A DNA stretch of 40,176 nt. It comes from Bacteroidales bacterium. Its GTDB lineage: Bacteria; Bacteroidota; Bacteroidia; Bacteroidales; UBA7960. Location: NCBI GenBank assembly GCA_007129945.1, contig SKUN01000155.1, positions 1 through 40,176 on the forward strand, written 5' to 3'. The position numbers and the translations under genes were made by a program. Positions 15,948-24,761 of the stretch are shown in pieces (the stretch's first letter is position 1; each line of letters begins with the position of its first letter). The notes under the pieces are model-generated. The model was not told the origin of the DNA, searched no databases, and was given only the letters and a program-made list of their open reading frames with translations.

Positions 15948-17918
15948 ATGGCATTACAGGCAGGTAAATTACTATCAAGCATTCAATCTCCCGGCGACCT
16001 GAAAACGTTGTCGCAAGAGGAGCTGGAGATGCTATGCGAAGAATTGCGGCAATTCATCATTGATGCGGTCAGTCTGAATCCCGGGCATTTTGGTGCCAGC
16101 CTCGGGGTTGTGGAGCTGACCGTGGCCCTTCACAAGGTTTTTGAGACTCCCAGGGACCAGTTGATATGGGATGTAGGGCACCAGGCCTATGCCCACAAAA
16201 TCCTCACTGGCCGTCGTGATCTTTTTCACACCAACCGGCATTATGGGGGCATCAGCGGTTTTCCGCGAATGGCTGAAAGCCCTTATGATGCATTCGGTAC
16301 GGGGCATGCTTCCACCAGTGTTTCTGCGGCCCTGGGGATGGCCGTCGCCTCCGGCCTGAAAGGGGATGACCGGCATCATATTGCTGTGATCGGCGATGGG
16401 AGTATGACGGGCGGACTGGCATTTGAGGGACTGAATCATGCCGGGGTGTCCAATGCCAATCTGCTGGTAATCCTCAATGACAATGGAATTTCGATCGACA
16501 ACGGCGTCGGTGCCCTGAAAGAGTACCTGACGGATATTACCACTTCCAGGACCTATAATCGGCTGAAAGATGATATCTGGCGCCTGCTTGGCAATGCAGG
16601 CAGCCTTGGTCCGGGGGCCCGGCGTTCCATACAGAAACTTGAAAATGCCATCAAATCGCTCCTGTTCCGGCAGAGCAATTTTTTCGAGTCGCTGGGTTTC
16701 CGGTATTTTGGACCGGTTGATGGCCATGATGTCGGATATCTGCAACGAATACTCAGCGACCTGAAACAAATTAAGGGGCCCAAGCTTCTCCACGTAGTAA
16801 CGGTCAAAGGAAAAGGATACCCGTTTGCCGAGAAAGACCAGACCCGTTTTCATGCACCCGGCTTTTTTGACAAAAAAACCGGAAAAATACAAGTTCCGGA
16901 AGATAATACCGGTCATCCGCCAAAATATCAGCGGGTATTTGGTGAAACCATCCTTGAACTGGCTGAAAAGAATGCACGGATTGTGGGGATTACCCCTGCA
17001 ATGCCTACGGGCTGCTCGTTAAATATCATGATGGCGGCCATGCCCGGCAGAACATTTGATGTAGGGATTGCCGAGCAACATGCAGTCACTTTCAGTGCAG
17101 GACTGGCTGCACAGGGTATGATCCCTTTTTGCAATGTGTATTCTTCCTTTTTTCAACGGGCTTATGACCAGGTGATCCATGATGTGGCACTTCAGAACCT
17201 GCCTGTGGTTTTTTGCCTGGACAGGGCCGGTCTGGTGGGAGAGGACGGGGCAACACATCATGGAATGTTTGATCTTTCTTCACTGCGATGCATCCCTAAT
17301 TTGGTTATTGCAGCTCCCATGAATGAGGAAGAGCTTCGCAATATGATGTACACAGCCCAGCTGAATCCTGTTTCACCATACGTGATAAGGTACCCGCGCG
17401 GGGAAGGGGTAATGAGGGAGTGGAAAACGCCTTTCCGGAAAATAGAGACCGGCCGGGGCAGAAGACTCAGAAAAGGCAGCGATATTGCAGTGGTATCTGC
17501 AGGGCACGTTGGCAATGTGGCGCTGAAAGCATGCAGTATGTTTGAGGAACAGAGCGGGTTTTCTGTTTCCTGCTATGACCTCCGTTTCCTTAAACCAATG
17601 GATGAAAATCTGCTGCACGAGATCTTTTCCGGGCATCAGGCTGTCATTACAGTTGAAGACAACGCACTGGCCGGCGGAATGGGAAGCGCACTGCTGGAGT
17701 TTATGGCAGATCACCATTATCGTATCTTTGTTAAAAGACTGGGAATCCCGGATTATTTTCCGGGACATGGCACCATCCCGGAGTTGCACCGGGAGTGCGG
17801 TATTGACCCGGATGCTGTTATCCGGGGCCTGAAAGATGTCGCAGCGCAACTTAAGCTGAATCAGCAACCAAAGAAAAAACAAAAAACCGGATTGTATGTC
17901 GGAAACCATCGCCAATAG
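15948..17918 (+). CDS. dxs: 1-deoxy-D-xylulose-5-phosphate synthase
   Basis: 656 aa; GHFGASLGVVELTVALH, IWDVGHQAYAHKILTGR, VIGDGSMTGGLAFEGLN, DRAGLVGEDGATHHGMFDL. Confidence 0.97.
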   Translation: MALQAGKLLSSIQSPGDLKTLSQEELEMLCEELRQFIIDAVSLNPGHFGASLGVVELTVALHKVFETPRDQLIWDVGHQAYAHKILTGRRDLFHTNRHYGGISGFPRMAESPYDAFGTGHASTSVSAALGMAVASGLKGDDRHHIAVIGDGSMTGGLAFEGLNHAGVSNANLLVILNDNGISIDNGVGALKEYLTDITTSRTYNRLKDDIWRLLGNAGSLGPGARRSIQKLENAIKSLLFRQSNFFESLGFRYFGPVDGHDVGYLQRILSDLKQIKGPKLLHVVTVKGKGYPFAEKDQTRFHAPGFFDKKTGKIQVPEDNTGHPPKYQRVFGETILELAEKNARIVGITPAMPTGCSLNIMMAAMPGRTFDVGIAEQHAVTFSAGLAAQGMIPFCNVYSSFFQRAYDQVIHDVALQNLPVVFCLDRAGLVGEDGATHHGMFDLSSLRCIPNLVIAAPMNEEELRNMMYTAQLNPVSPYVIRYPRGEGVMREWKTPFRKIETGRGRRLRKGSDIAVVSAGHVGNVALKACSMFEEQSGFSVSCYDLRFLKPMDENLLHEIFSGHQAVITVEDNALAGGMGSALLEFMADHHYRIFVKRLGIPDYFPGHGTIPELHRECGIDPDAVIRGLKDVAAQLKLNQQPKKKQKTGLYVGNHRQ

Positions 17919-18720
17919 TGATCAAATACTTATTGCTTTTCTGCTTACTTTGTTTGCAGGTCTGGCCACAGGTATCGGCAGTGCCATTGCTTTTTTTGCA
18001 AAAAGAACCAATACCCGGTTCTTGTCGGTGGCACTGGGTTTTTCAGGCGGGGTCATGATTTACCTTTCCTTTGTGGAGATCTTCCCGAAATCCATTGAGA
18101 TCCTGGAAGCGGAAATGAACGTTCAGTCAGCCTACCTGTTGACTGTGGTGGCCTTTTTTACCGGGATGGTAGTCATTGCAATCATTGACCGGCTGGTGCC
18201 GGATTTTGAGAACCCCCACGAACCCAAGCGTGTTGAGCAAATGGGGACGGAAGAGGCTGCAAAAAACAAGAAACTCTACCGCATGGGAATGTTGTCGGCA
18301 CTGGCCATTGCCATTCATAACTTCCCGGAAGGGCTGGCCACTTTTCTGGCCGCATTGCAGGATATCAGGCTGGGGCTTCCGATTGCCATTGCCATTGCCA
18401 TTCATAACATCCCGGAGGGCATCGCCATTTCGGTCCCGATTCATCATGCCACCGGAAGCAAGCGAAAGGCATTTCTGTATTCATTCCTTTCAGGGTTGGC
18501 AGAGCCCGTGGGGGCAGTTGTGGGGTTTTTCATTCTGATGCCATTTATCAACGAAGTGGTTTTTGGATTCCTGTTTGCATCTGTTGCGGGCATCATGGTG
18601 TTTATCTCCATTGACCACCTGTTACCTACTGCCAGGGAATACGGAACCGGCCACCTCCCGCTTTACGGATTGATGGCCGGGATGGCTGTAATGGCCGTGA
18701 GCCTGGTCTTTTTTATGTAA
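17896..18720 (+). CDS. ZIP family metal transporter (ZupT-like)
   Basis: 274 aa; HNFPEGLATF and HNIPEGIAI motifs, multiple TM segments. Overlaps the dxs 3' end by 23 nt. Confidence 0.93.
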   Translation: MSETIANSDQILIAFLLTLFAGLATGIGSAIAFFAKRTNTRFLSVALGFSGGVMIYLSFVEIFPKSIEILEAEMNVQSAYLLTVVAFFTGMVVIAIIDRLVPDFENPHEPKRVEQMGTEEAAKNKKLYRMGMLSALAIAIHNFPEGLATFLAALQDIRLGLPIAIAIAIHNIPEGIAISVPIHHATGSKRKAFLYSFLSGLAEPVGAVVGFFILMPFINEVVFGFLFASVAGIMVFISIDHLLPTAREYGTGHLPLYGLMAGMAVMAVSLVFFM

Positions 18721-18761
18721 TGGGTTATCCTCAGCGTAATGACATTCCCTCTGTGCTTAAC

Positions 18762-19817
18762 TTAAGGATAGCGGATCAAAAAGCTGTCCATGAAACCATG
18801 GTCACGCAATTCACTGCGCACCCGCAGGGCTTCCTCCCGGTTTGAAAATTCTCCCACAATCAGTTTATACAGGTTTCTGCCTTCTTCATGGGTGATATGG
18901 AGAAAAACGGGATGGCCGAAGCTTTGCTGATGGCCTGAAGCAATGCCTGAAAGCTGGTCAGGGTTTACGAATGAGGCGATCTGTATACCGATTCCGGAAG
19001 GGGAGACCTCCTCCAGCATGGTATCATAGAAACCCTCATCCATTGCTGCCAGATCCCGCGGCGATATCCTTTCACTGTGCATACGGGTCTCCTGCTCAAA
19101 GTCGCTCTCTTCACCTGCTATATAGGAAGGTTTTTCGGAGAGGGAGAGATGCTCTGTGGCTTTGTCCTCATTCCCCAGCATCTGGTAGGTATGCCCGAGG
19201 TAGTAGTGCAATGCAGGATCTTTCGCATAATGGTCACTGGCATAAAGCAGGTCTTCCAGGGCATCCCGGTACAGTCCGGTCTGATAGCGGGCCCTGCCCC
19301 TGAAAAAATGGACTTCTCCAAATCCGGGGTTGAGGTTGAGCGCCACATCAAAATCCTGCAGGGCCCGTCCGAACTCCCCGGTTGCATAGTACGCTTTACC
19401 ACGCTGGAAGAAAGAATAATAATCAGGACTGATCCTGAGTGCTTCGCTGTAATGGTGAATGGCTTCATTGTATTCACCCTTTGAAGCGTAAGCCAGTCCG
19501 GTAAAATAATGTACCTGGTCGGCATATCTGTGGTTGAAACCGATTACTGTCCGGAAATCGTCCAGCGCTTTTTCATACTGCCTGAGCTCAATATGTGCAA
19601 GCCCCCTGTACAGATAGGCATCAGCAAGATACGGATCCAGAGAGATGGCCTCATCAAAGGAAATCAGGGCCTGATGGTATTCACCCTCAACCCCTTTTCT
19701 GACACCCTGTGAAAACAACTCCCGGGCCCGCCTGATATCTCTATCTGAAGGCTGGCTCAAGCTTATTGAGTGCCAAAAAATTCCGGACAGAAGGATGATC
19801 AAACAAAGGATTCTCAT
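18762..19817 (-). CDS. Tetratricopeptide repeat protein with C-terminal SPOR-like domain, exported
   Basis: 351 aa; signal peptide, repeated TPR units (AYLYRGLAHIELRQYEKALDDF; EAIHHYSEALRISPDYYSFFQRGKAYYATGEFGRALQDFDVAL), C-terminus GIQIASFVNPDQL...LYKLIVGEFSNREEALRVRSELRDHGFMDSFLIRY. Confidence 0.85.
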   Translation of the reverse strand: MRILCLIILLSGIFWHSISLSQPSDRDIRRARELFSQGVRKGVEGEYHQALISFDEAISLDPYLADAYLYRGLAHIELRQYEKALDDFRTVIGFNHRYADQVHYFTGLAYASKGEYNEAIHHYSEALRISPDYYSFFQRGKAYYATGEFGRALQDFDVALNLNPGFGEVHFFRGRARYQTGLYRDALEDLLYASDHYAKDPALHYYLGHTYQMLGNEDKATEHLSLSEKPSYIAGEESDFEQETRMHSERISPRDLAAMDEGFYDTMLEEVSPSGIGIQIASFVNPDQLSGIASGHQQSFGHPVFLHITHEEGRNLYKLIVGEFSNREEALRVRSELRDHGFMDSFLIRYP

Positions 19818-19862
19818 ATACGCATCAATGAGGAATGGGTGTTACAGGACAAATATAATGAA

Positions 19863-20708
19863 TTATCGCCGGGCTTTGGCGTTCAGCTGCGTAATGAGTT
19901 TTCTGGACAGGGCATTATAAAACCGCTTGTTATTGTAAAGGCTTACCCAGCGAATTCCCTGTATGCTATTGGTCAGAAAACATTCATCAGCATTTTCCAG
20001 TTCAACGGAATTCAGGGGCTTTTCAGTTACTTTCCAACCGTTTTCCGCGGCTATTTCCATGACAACACGTCGCATGATCCCCTCTACACATCCCTGGTCA
20101 AGTGGCGGCGTATAAAGATGATCTTCGCGAACGATGAATATGTTGGAGCTGGTGGCTTCAATAATGTTTCCTTCTTCATTAAGGATCAGGCAGTCACCGA
20201 GTCCAAACTCTCTTTTGTAAAGACTGGCCATCACATATAACTGGGCATTGATTGATTTGATGGAAGAAAATTTGTTGACCCCTTTGCGAATTCCGGCATA
20301 TTCTTTTACATGAACTCCTTTGTTGTTCAGTACGAAACTTCCCTGATCCAGCATCTCAGAATCTATCAGCCACGATGCGCTGTTACCAAGTGGCATATAC
20401 AGGCCGCCGTCTTCGCGGAACGCAGAGAAACGGACCCTGGCACTTCCGGTTTCATGATGGTTGGCGGCAACAAGCTCCTCTATTGCAGCGGTAAAGAGAT
20501 CTTCAGACCAGTCATCACCCGGATTGATCTGAAGGAGATGAAGTCCACGGGTCAGGCGGTCAAAATGTTTGTCTGCCCATAAAGGACTTCCCTGCGATAC
20601 ACGAATGGTTTCAAATAACCCGTCACCATAACGAAAAGCCCGGTTGGAGGGTAGCAGGCTGAAGTCATCTTCAGGGATCAGGCGGCCGTTCCAGGATAAC
20701 ATGTTCAT
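19863..20708 (-). CDS. Class IV aminotransferase (branched-chain aminotransferase / aminodeoxychorismate lyase-like)
   Basis: 281 aa; RYGDGLFETIRV, DCLILNEEGNIIEATSSNIFIV, GCVEGIMRRVV, ECFLTNSIQGI. Confidence 0.88.
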   Translation of the reverse strand: MNMLSWNGRLIPEDDFSLLPSNRAFRYGDGLFETIRVSQGSPLWADKHFDRLTRGLHLLQINPGDDWSEDLFTAAIEELVAANHHETGSARVRFSAFREDGGLYMPLGNSASWLIDSEMLDQGSFVLNNKGVHVKEYAGIRKGVNKFSSIKSINAQLYVMASLYKREFGLGDCLILNEEGNIIEATSSNIFIVREDHLYTPPLDQGCVEGIMRRVVMEIAAENGWKVTEKPLNSVELENADECFLTNSIQGIRWVSLYNNKRFYNALSRKLITQLNAKARR

Positions 20709-20719
20709 GCGCAGGAGGT

Positions 20720-21328
20720 TTAAAAAACATAGTGAATAAACCGGGAGACGAATCCGGGATTCAGTAAGGTGGTAAATAACACCCCGAATATGGCCCCCCA
20801 GAAATGCACATCATGTCCCACATTGTCGCTGCCTCTTTTGGCCATATAGGCGGAATAAACCAGGTATAGTATGCCAAAAATAAAGGCAGGAATGGGTACC
20901 GGGAAAAAGATAAACATGACGGATCCCTGGGGGTACACAAGAATGCTGGCGAAGAGAACGGCTGAAACCGCCCCGCTGGCTCCGACTGCATTATAATAAG
21001 GGTCTTTTGAATGTTTGAAATACCCGGGAATTACACTTCCCACCAACCCCACCAGGTACAGCAGCAAAAAGAACAGCGAACCGTGGTTGCCGAAATGGGC
21101 GGAGAACTCATGTTCCACATTACGGCCAAAAGAAAACAGCACGATCATGTTCACCAACAGGTGCATGTAGTCCACATGCAGCAGCCCATAGGTGAAAAAC
21201 CGGTGAATTTGCCTATGCTCTTTGATGGCATATGCATTGAATTTCATTCGTTCGAACATCCGGCCGCTGCCAAATGCGGAGATACTTGCCAGAACGGTTG
21301 CAATGATGATAAATATGGTGGCAGACAT
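20720..21328 (-). CDS. Rhomboid family intramembrane serine protease (1)
   Basis: 202 aa; multiple TM, HLLVNM, GASGAVSAVLF (catalytic Ser), HDVHFWGAIFG (catalytic His). Confidence 0.9.
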   Translation of the reverse strand: MSATIFIIIATVLASISAFGSGRMFERMKFNAYAIKEHRQIHRFFTYGLLHVDYMHLLVNMIVLFSFGRNVEHEFSAHFGNHGSLFFLLLYLVGLVGSVIPGYFKHSKDPYYNAVGASGAVSAVLFASILVYPQGSVMFIFFPVPIPAFIFGILYLVYSAYMAKRGSDNVGHDVHFWGAIFGVLFTTLLNPGFVSRFIHYVF

Positions 21329-21360
21329 TTCTATTCAGGATAAAAAATGTGTGTTGTTCA

Positions 21361-22968
21361 CTAATACCTGATCTGCAACCGGTCGAAAGTATCATCCTCA
21401 ATGATGCGTACCGCTTCCCGGAAATAATCCTCATGCTGCATCACCACCTGAATATAAGCGGAAAAATCAAAAAGGTTTCGGGCAATCTGGGCTTTTAGTT
21501 GTTGCTTCATAAATTCAACAGATTTTTCATCCCCTTCCTCTTCATTCACCAGGTCGTGCTGATCTGCGGCATATTCACGGAGGGAGGCTATCAGTGCTTC
21601 ATCCACATGGAAATTTTCAATGTAATCAGTCACATTGTCAAACCGCTCAGATAACTCCGCTCGGTTACGGTTGGTATATTCGATCCCGAAAGTATTCAAT
21701 ATGCCGCGCCTGAGAATCCTTGAATAATAATCCGAAACCCCGGCAGTATCCAGTGGGGTAAAAAAGTCGGGCATGATACCGCCTCCGCCGTAAACAACCC
21801 GTTGGTTGACCTTGGTGTGATACTTCAGTGAATCCGGGAATGTAATGCTCTCGGGACTCACCAGCTCGCCCGATGAAAGCCGGTTTGACAGGTCTGCATA
21901 ATATCGATCCGTGCCTTCATCATAGGGCTTCTGGATGCTGCGCCCTGTGGGTGTATGGTATTGGGCAGTCGTCAGCCTGATGGCCGACTCATCGGGAAGC
22001 TCAAAAGGACGCTGAACCAGGCCTTTGCCGAATGACCGTCTTCCCACGACCAGCCCCCTGTCCCAGTCCTGTATTGCCCCGGCGAAAATTTCACTGGCTG
22101 AAGCAGAACCTTCGTTTATCAGTACAACAACTTTCCCTTCTTTGAAGTTACCCCTCGAAGTACTCCTGAATTCCTGCTTGGGGGCTGCATGTCCTTCCGT
22201 GTAGACAATCAGGTGATTGCGTTCCAGGAATTCATCGGCCAGGTCGATGGCCACATCCAGGTAACCTCCTGAATTGTAGTTTAAATCCACGATCAGGCTG
22301 GTCATTCCTTCCGATTTTAAATCCCGGATGGCCTCGCGCACTTCTCTTAATGTGGTACGGGCAAACCTGTTAATCTTGATATACCCGATTTCGGGGGTGG
22401 CCATAAAAGCTGCATCAACGGAATGGATCGGGATCTGGTCACGGGTAATTGTAAAATCCAGCAAATCAGCGGCGCCTGTCCGAAAAATGGAGACTTCTAC
22501 TTCCGTCCCACGCTCACCGCGCAATTTTTGCTGTACATATTCATTGGTTACTTTGCTCCCGTAGGCTTCTTCGCCATTGATATATACAATTTTGTCACCC
22601 GGCATCAGACCGACTTTTTCTGAGGGCCCCCCAGGTATGGGGCTCACAACAATAATGGTGTCCTGTATCAGGTCAAACTGGATACCGATCCCTTCAAAAC
22701 TGCCCTCCAGTGGTTCATTGGCCCTGCGGAGTTCATCGGCAGAAAGATAACGACTGTGCGGGTCCAGTTCGCGGAGCATGCCACGGATTGCATCTTCCAC
22801 CAGCTTCTCGTCGTCCATTTCTTCAATATAGGCAAATTCTATAAACTGCAGTGCCCGCTGAAGCTTCTCCATCTGTTGCTGGCTGACTTGCGAAAAAGAT
22901 GTGGCAGACAGTGAAACAAGAATTATTGTGAGCGTCAGGAGGCTGATAATGCGCTTGGGTGTTTTCAT
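21361..22968 (-). CDS. S41 family C-terminal processing peptidase (CtpA-like)
   Basis: 535 aa; signal peptide, PDZ (GIGIQFDLIQDTIIVVSPIPGGPSEKVGLMPGDKIVYING), S41 core (INEGSASASEIFAGAIQD; RSFGKGLVQ). Confidence 0.95.
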   Translation of the reverse strand: MKTPKRIISLLTLTIILVSLSATSFSQVSQQQMEKLQRALQFIEFAYIEEMDDEKLVEDAIRGMLRELDPHSRYLSADELRRANEPLEGSFEGIGIQFDLIQDTIIVVSPIPGGPSEKVGLMPGDKIVYINGEEAYGSKVTNEYVQQKLRGERGTEVEVSIFRTGAADLLDFTITRDQIPIHSVDAAFMATPEIGYIKINRFARTTLREVREAIRDLKSEGMTSLIVDLNYNSGGYLDVAIDLADEFLERNHLIVYTEGHAAPKQEFRSTSRGNFKEGKVVVLINEGSASASEIFAGAIQDWDRGLVVGRRSFGKGLVQRPFELPDESAIRLTTAQYHTPTGRSIQKPYDEGTDRYYADLSNRLSSGELVSPESITFPDSLKYHTKVNQRVVYGGGGIMPDFFTPLDTAGVSDYYSRILRRGILNTFGIEYTNRNRAELSERFDNVTDYIENFHVDEALIASLREYAADQHDLVNEEEGDEKSVEFMKQQLKAQIARNLFDFSAYIQVVMQHEDYFREAVRIIEDDTFDRLQIRY

Positions 22969-23028
22969 TCTATATTATTTTCTGTGTGTTCTTAAAAAAC
23001 CGGGGCAGGATTGATTGCAGCCCGGGTT

Positions 23029-23808
23029 ATGAAATATATTAAACTATGCGTACTTTTGAGTAAACAAAAACAAAGCCAAAAAGTCTTTTCACAAAAAAGA
23101 ATTCCTATTACGGCTCCTGGCAATCCATACAAAATTAATAAAAAGGAGGAAAAACAGCGGTTTCTGAACAGCCTGATTTTTCCGCTGGTATTTGTATTGA
23201 TTCTCTGGCTGGTGAAATCTCTGGAAATGGCATTTGATCTTTCGTTTTCGGAATTTGGCATCTACCCCAATACGGCTGGCGGATTGAAGGGAATTGTGTT
23301 GTCTCCTTTCGTTCATGGAAGTATTTCTCACCTGGCTTCCAATAGTATCCCTTTGCTGGTGCTGGGCACCGCCCTGTTGTATTTTTACCGGGAGGTGGCT
23401 TTGCCGGTTTTTCTCTGGGGCCTGCTCATTACCGGATTCTGGGTTTGGGTCATAGGCCGTCCTTCCTTTCATATCGGTGCTTCGGGAGTTATTTACTGTT
23501 TGGCTGCCTTCCTTTTTGTCAGTGGGATTATTCGCAGACATCCGCGGCTGATGGCACTTTCATTGCTGGTGGCCTTTCTTTACGGGGGGCTCATCTGGGG
23601 GATCTTTCCTGTGCGTGAACACATTTCCTGGGAGGGGCATTTAATGGGAATGTTATCGGGTGCGCTGCTTGCCTGGTTCTACAGGGAGCATGGTCCGCAG
23701 CGCCCGCTTTATTCATGGGAACTTGAGGAAGAGGATGACGATAGGGTTGATGAAATGGAAGATGATGAGGGGGAGAATATTCGCATTAAGTACGACCAGA
23801 CAGATTGA
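23029..23808 (+). CDS. Rhomboid family intramembrane serine protease (2)
   Basis: ORF track starts at a non-ATG codon (23011); first ATG at 23029. HGSISHLASNSIPLL, HIGASGVIYCLAAF, SWEGHLMGMLSGALLAW; acidic C-terminal tail. A TACTTTTG box at 23051-23058 leaves the exact start uncertain. Confidence 0.85.
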   Translation: MKYIKLCVLLSKQKQSQKVFSQKRIPITAPGNPYKINKKEEKQRFLNSLIFPLVFVLILWLVKSLEMAFDLSFSEFGIYPNTAGGLKGIVLSPFVHGSISHLASNSIPLLVLGTALLYFYREVALPVFLWGLLITGFWVWVIGRPSFHIGASGVIYCLAAFLFVSGIIRRHPRLMALSLLVAFLYGGLIWGIFPVREHISWEGHLMGMLSGALLAWFYREHGPQRPLYSWELEEEDDDRVDEMEDDEGENIRIKYDQTD

Positions 23809-23828
23809 GTTAGACCAGACTGACTGAA

Positions 23829-24275
23829 TTACATGTTGCCGCGATCTATCTCGCGTTGTATGTCCTTTTTCTTGATGGTTTCCCTTTTATCAAACAGTTT
23901 CTTGCCTTTGGCCAATGCGATCTCAAGCTTTGCCAGTCCTTTATTGTTGATATATAACCTGGTGGGCACTAAGGTCAGCCCCTTTTCTTCCAGTTTGGAT
24001 TTGAGTTTTTTCAACTCCCGGCCGGTGAGCAGTAACTTCCGTTCGCGCTTGGGTTCATGGTTGTTGTATGTTCCGTGAGAATAGGGAGCAATGTGCATAT
24101 TTCTCACATAGAGTTCATGACCGCTGAAGGCGCAATAACTTTCGGTCAGGCTGGCCTTTCCTGCCCGTATGGATTTGATCTCTGTGCCGGTAAGAACCAG
24201 GCCTGCCTCGAACTTTTCCAGTAAAAAGTATTCAAAGTTGGCTTTTTTATTTTTGATATTGATTTTACCAGACAT
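23829..24275 (-). CDS. smpB: SsrA-binding protein SmpB
   Basis: Start at MSGKINIKNKKANFEYFLLEKFEAGLVLTGTEIKSIRAGKASL (24275) preferred over 24356; ends KGKKLFDKRETIKKKDIQREIDR. Confidence 0.96.
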   Translation of the reverse strand: MSGKINIKNKKANFEYFLLEKFEAGLVLTGTEIKSIRAGKASLTESYCAFSGHELYVRNMHIAPYSHGTYNNHEPKRERKLLLTGRELKKLKSKLEEKGLTLVPTRLYINNKGLAKLEIALAKGKKLFDKRETIKKKDIQREIDRGNM

Positions 24276-24365
24276 TTTTACCTTGTGTTTGACCCGCGAA
24301 TATAGGAAAAAATAAGGGATCCGGGATTTTTTAGAATATGTTAAACCAAAAAGCATAATTTATTG

Positions 24366-24395
24366 TTGCCCTATTCATAAAAAAATATACTTTTG
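24366..24395 (+). promoter_or_regulatory. Bacteroidota-type promoter TTG-N19-TACTTTTG upstream of the DUF2795 gene
   Basis: TTG 24366-24368, TACTTTTG 24388-24395, spacing 19; start codon at 24418. Confidence 0.65.
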
Positions 24396-24417
24396 CAAAA
24401 AATAAAACCCATTACAT

Positions 24418-24639
24418 ATGTATTGGACTTTGGAACTGGCATCTAAACTCGAAGATGCTCCCTGGCCCGCCACCAAGGAGGAGTTAATAGATTACGCCCT
24501 GAGATCGGGAGCCCCGATGGAAGTTATTGAAAATCTTCAGGAAATTGAAGACGAAGGCGACGTATACGAAAGTATTGAAGATATCTGGCCGGATTATCCC
24601 ACAAAAGATGATTTTTTCTTTCATGAGGATGAATACTGA
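24418..24639 (+). CDS. DUF2795 domain-containing small acidic protein
   Basis: 73 aa MYWTLELASKLEDAPWPATKEELIDYALRSGAPMEVIENLQEIEDEGDVYESIEDIWPDYPTKDDFFFHEDEY; conserved small Bacteroidota protein. Confidence 0.88.
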   Translation: MYWTLELASKLEDAPWPATKEELIDYALRSGAPMEVIENLQEIEDEGDVYESIEDIWPDYPTKDDFFFHEDEY

Positions 24640-24667
24640 TGGTCCTGCCATCCATTAATGATTGAAG

Positions 24668-24700
24668 GCAAAAACCGGCTGATGCCGGTTTTTTGCGTTT
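24668..24700 (+). terminator. Rho-independent terminator after the DUF2795 gene
   Basis: GCAAAAACCGGC-TGAT-GCCGGTTTTTTGC followed by GTTT. Confidence 0.75.
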
Positions 24701-24761
24701 TGACCCTTTGCTGTATTGTGTACGGATTTAATTAACTTTGTTTTTCTTAAAAGACCCATCT

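Noticed and set aside
16032-16916. 294-aa minus-strand ORF antisense to dxs
   Set aside because: Shadow ORF; dxs on the plus strand has complete family motifs across the same interval.
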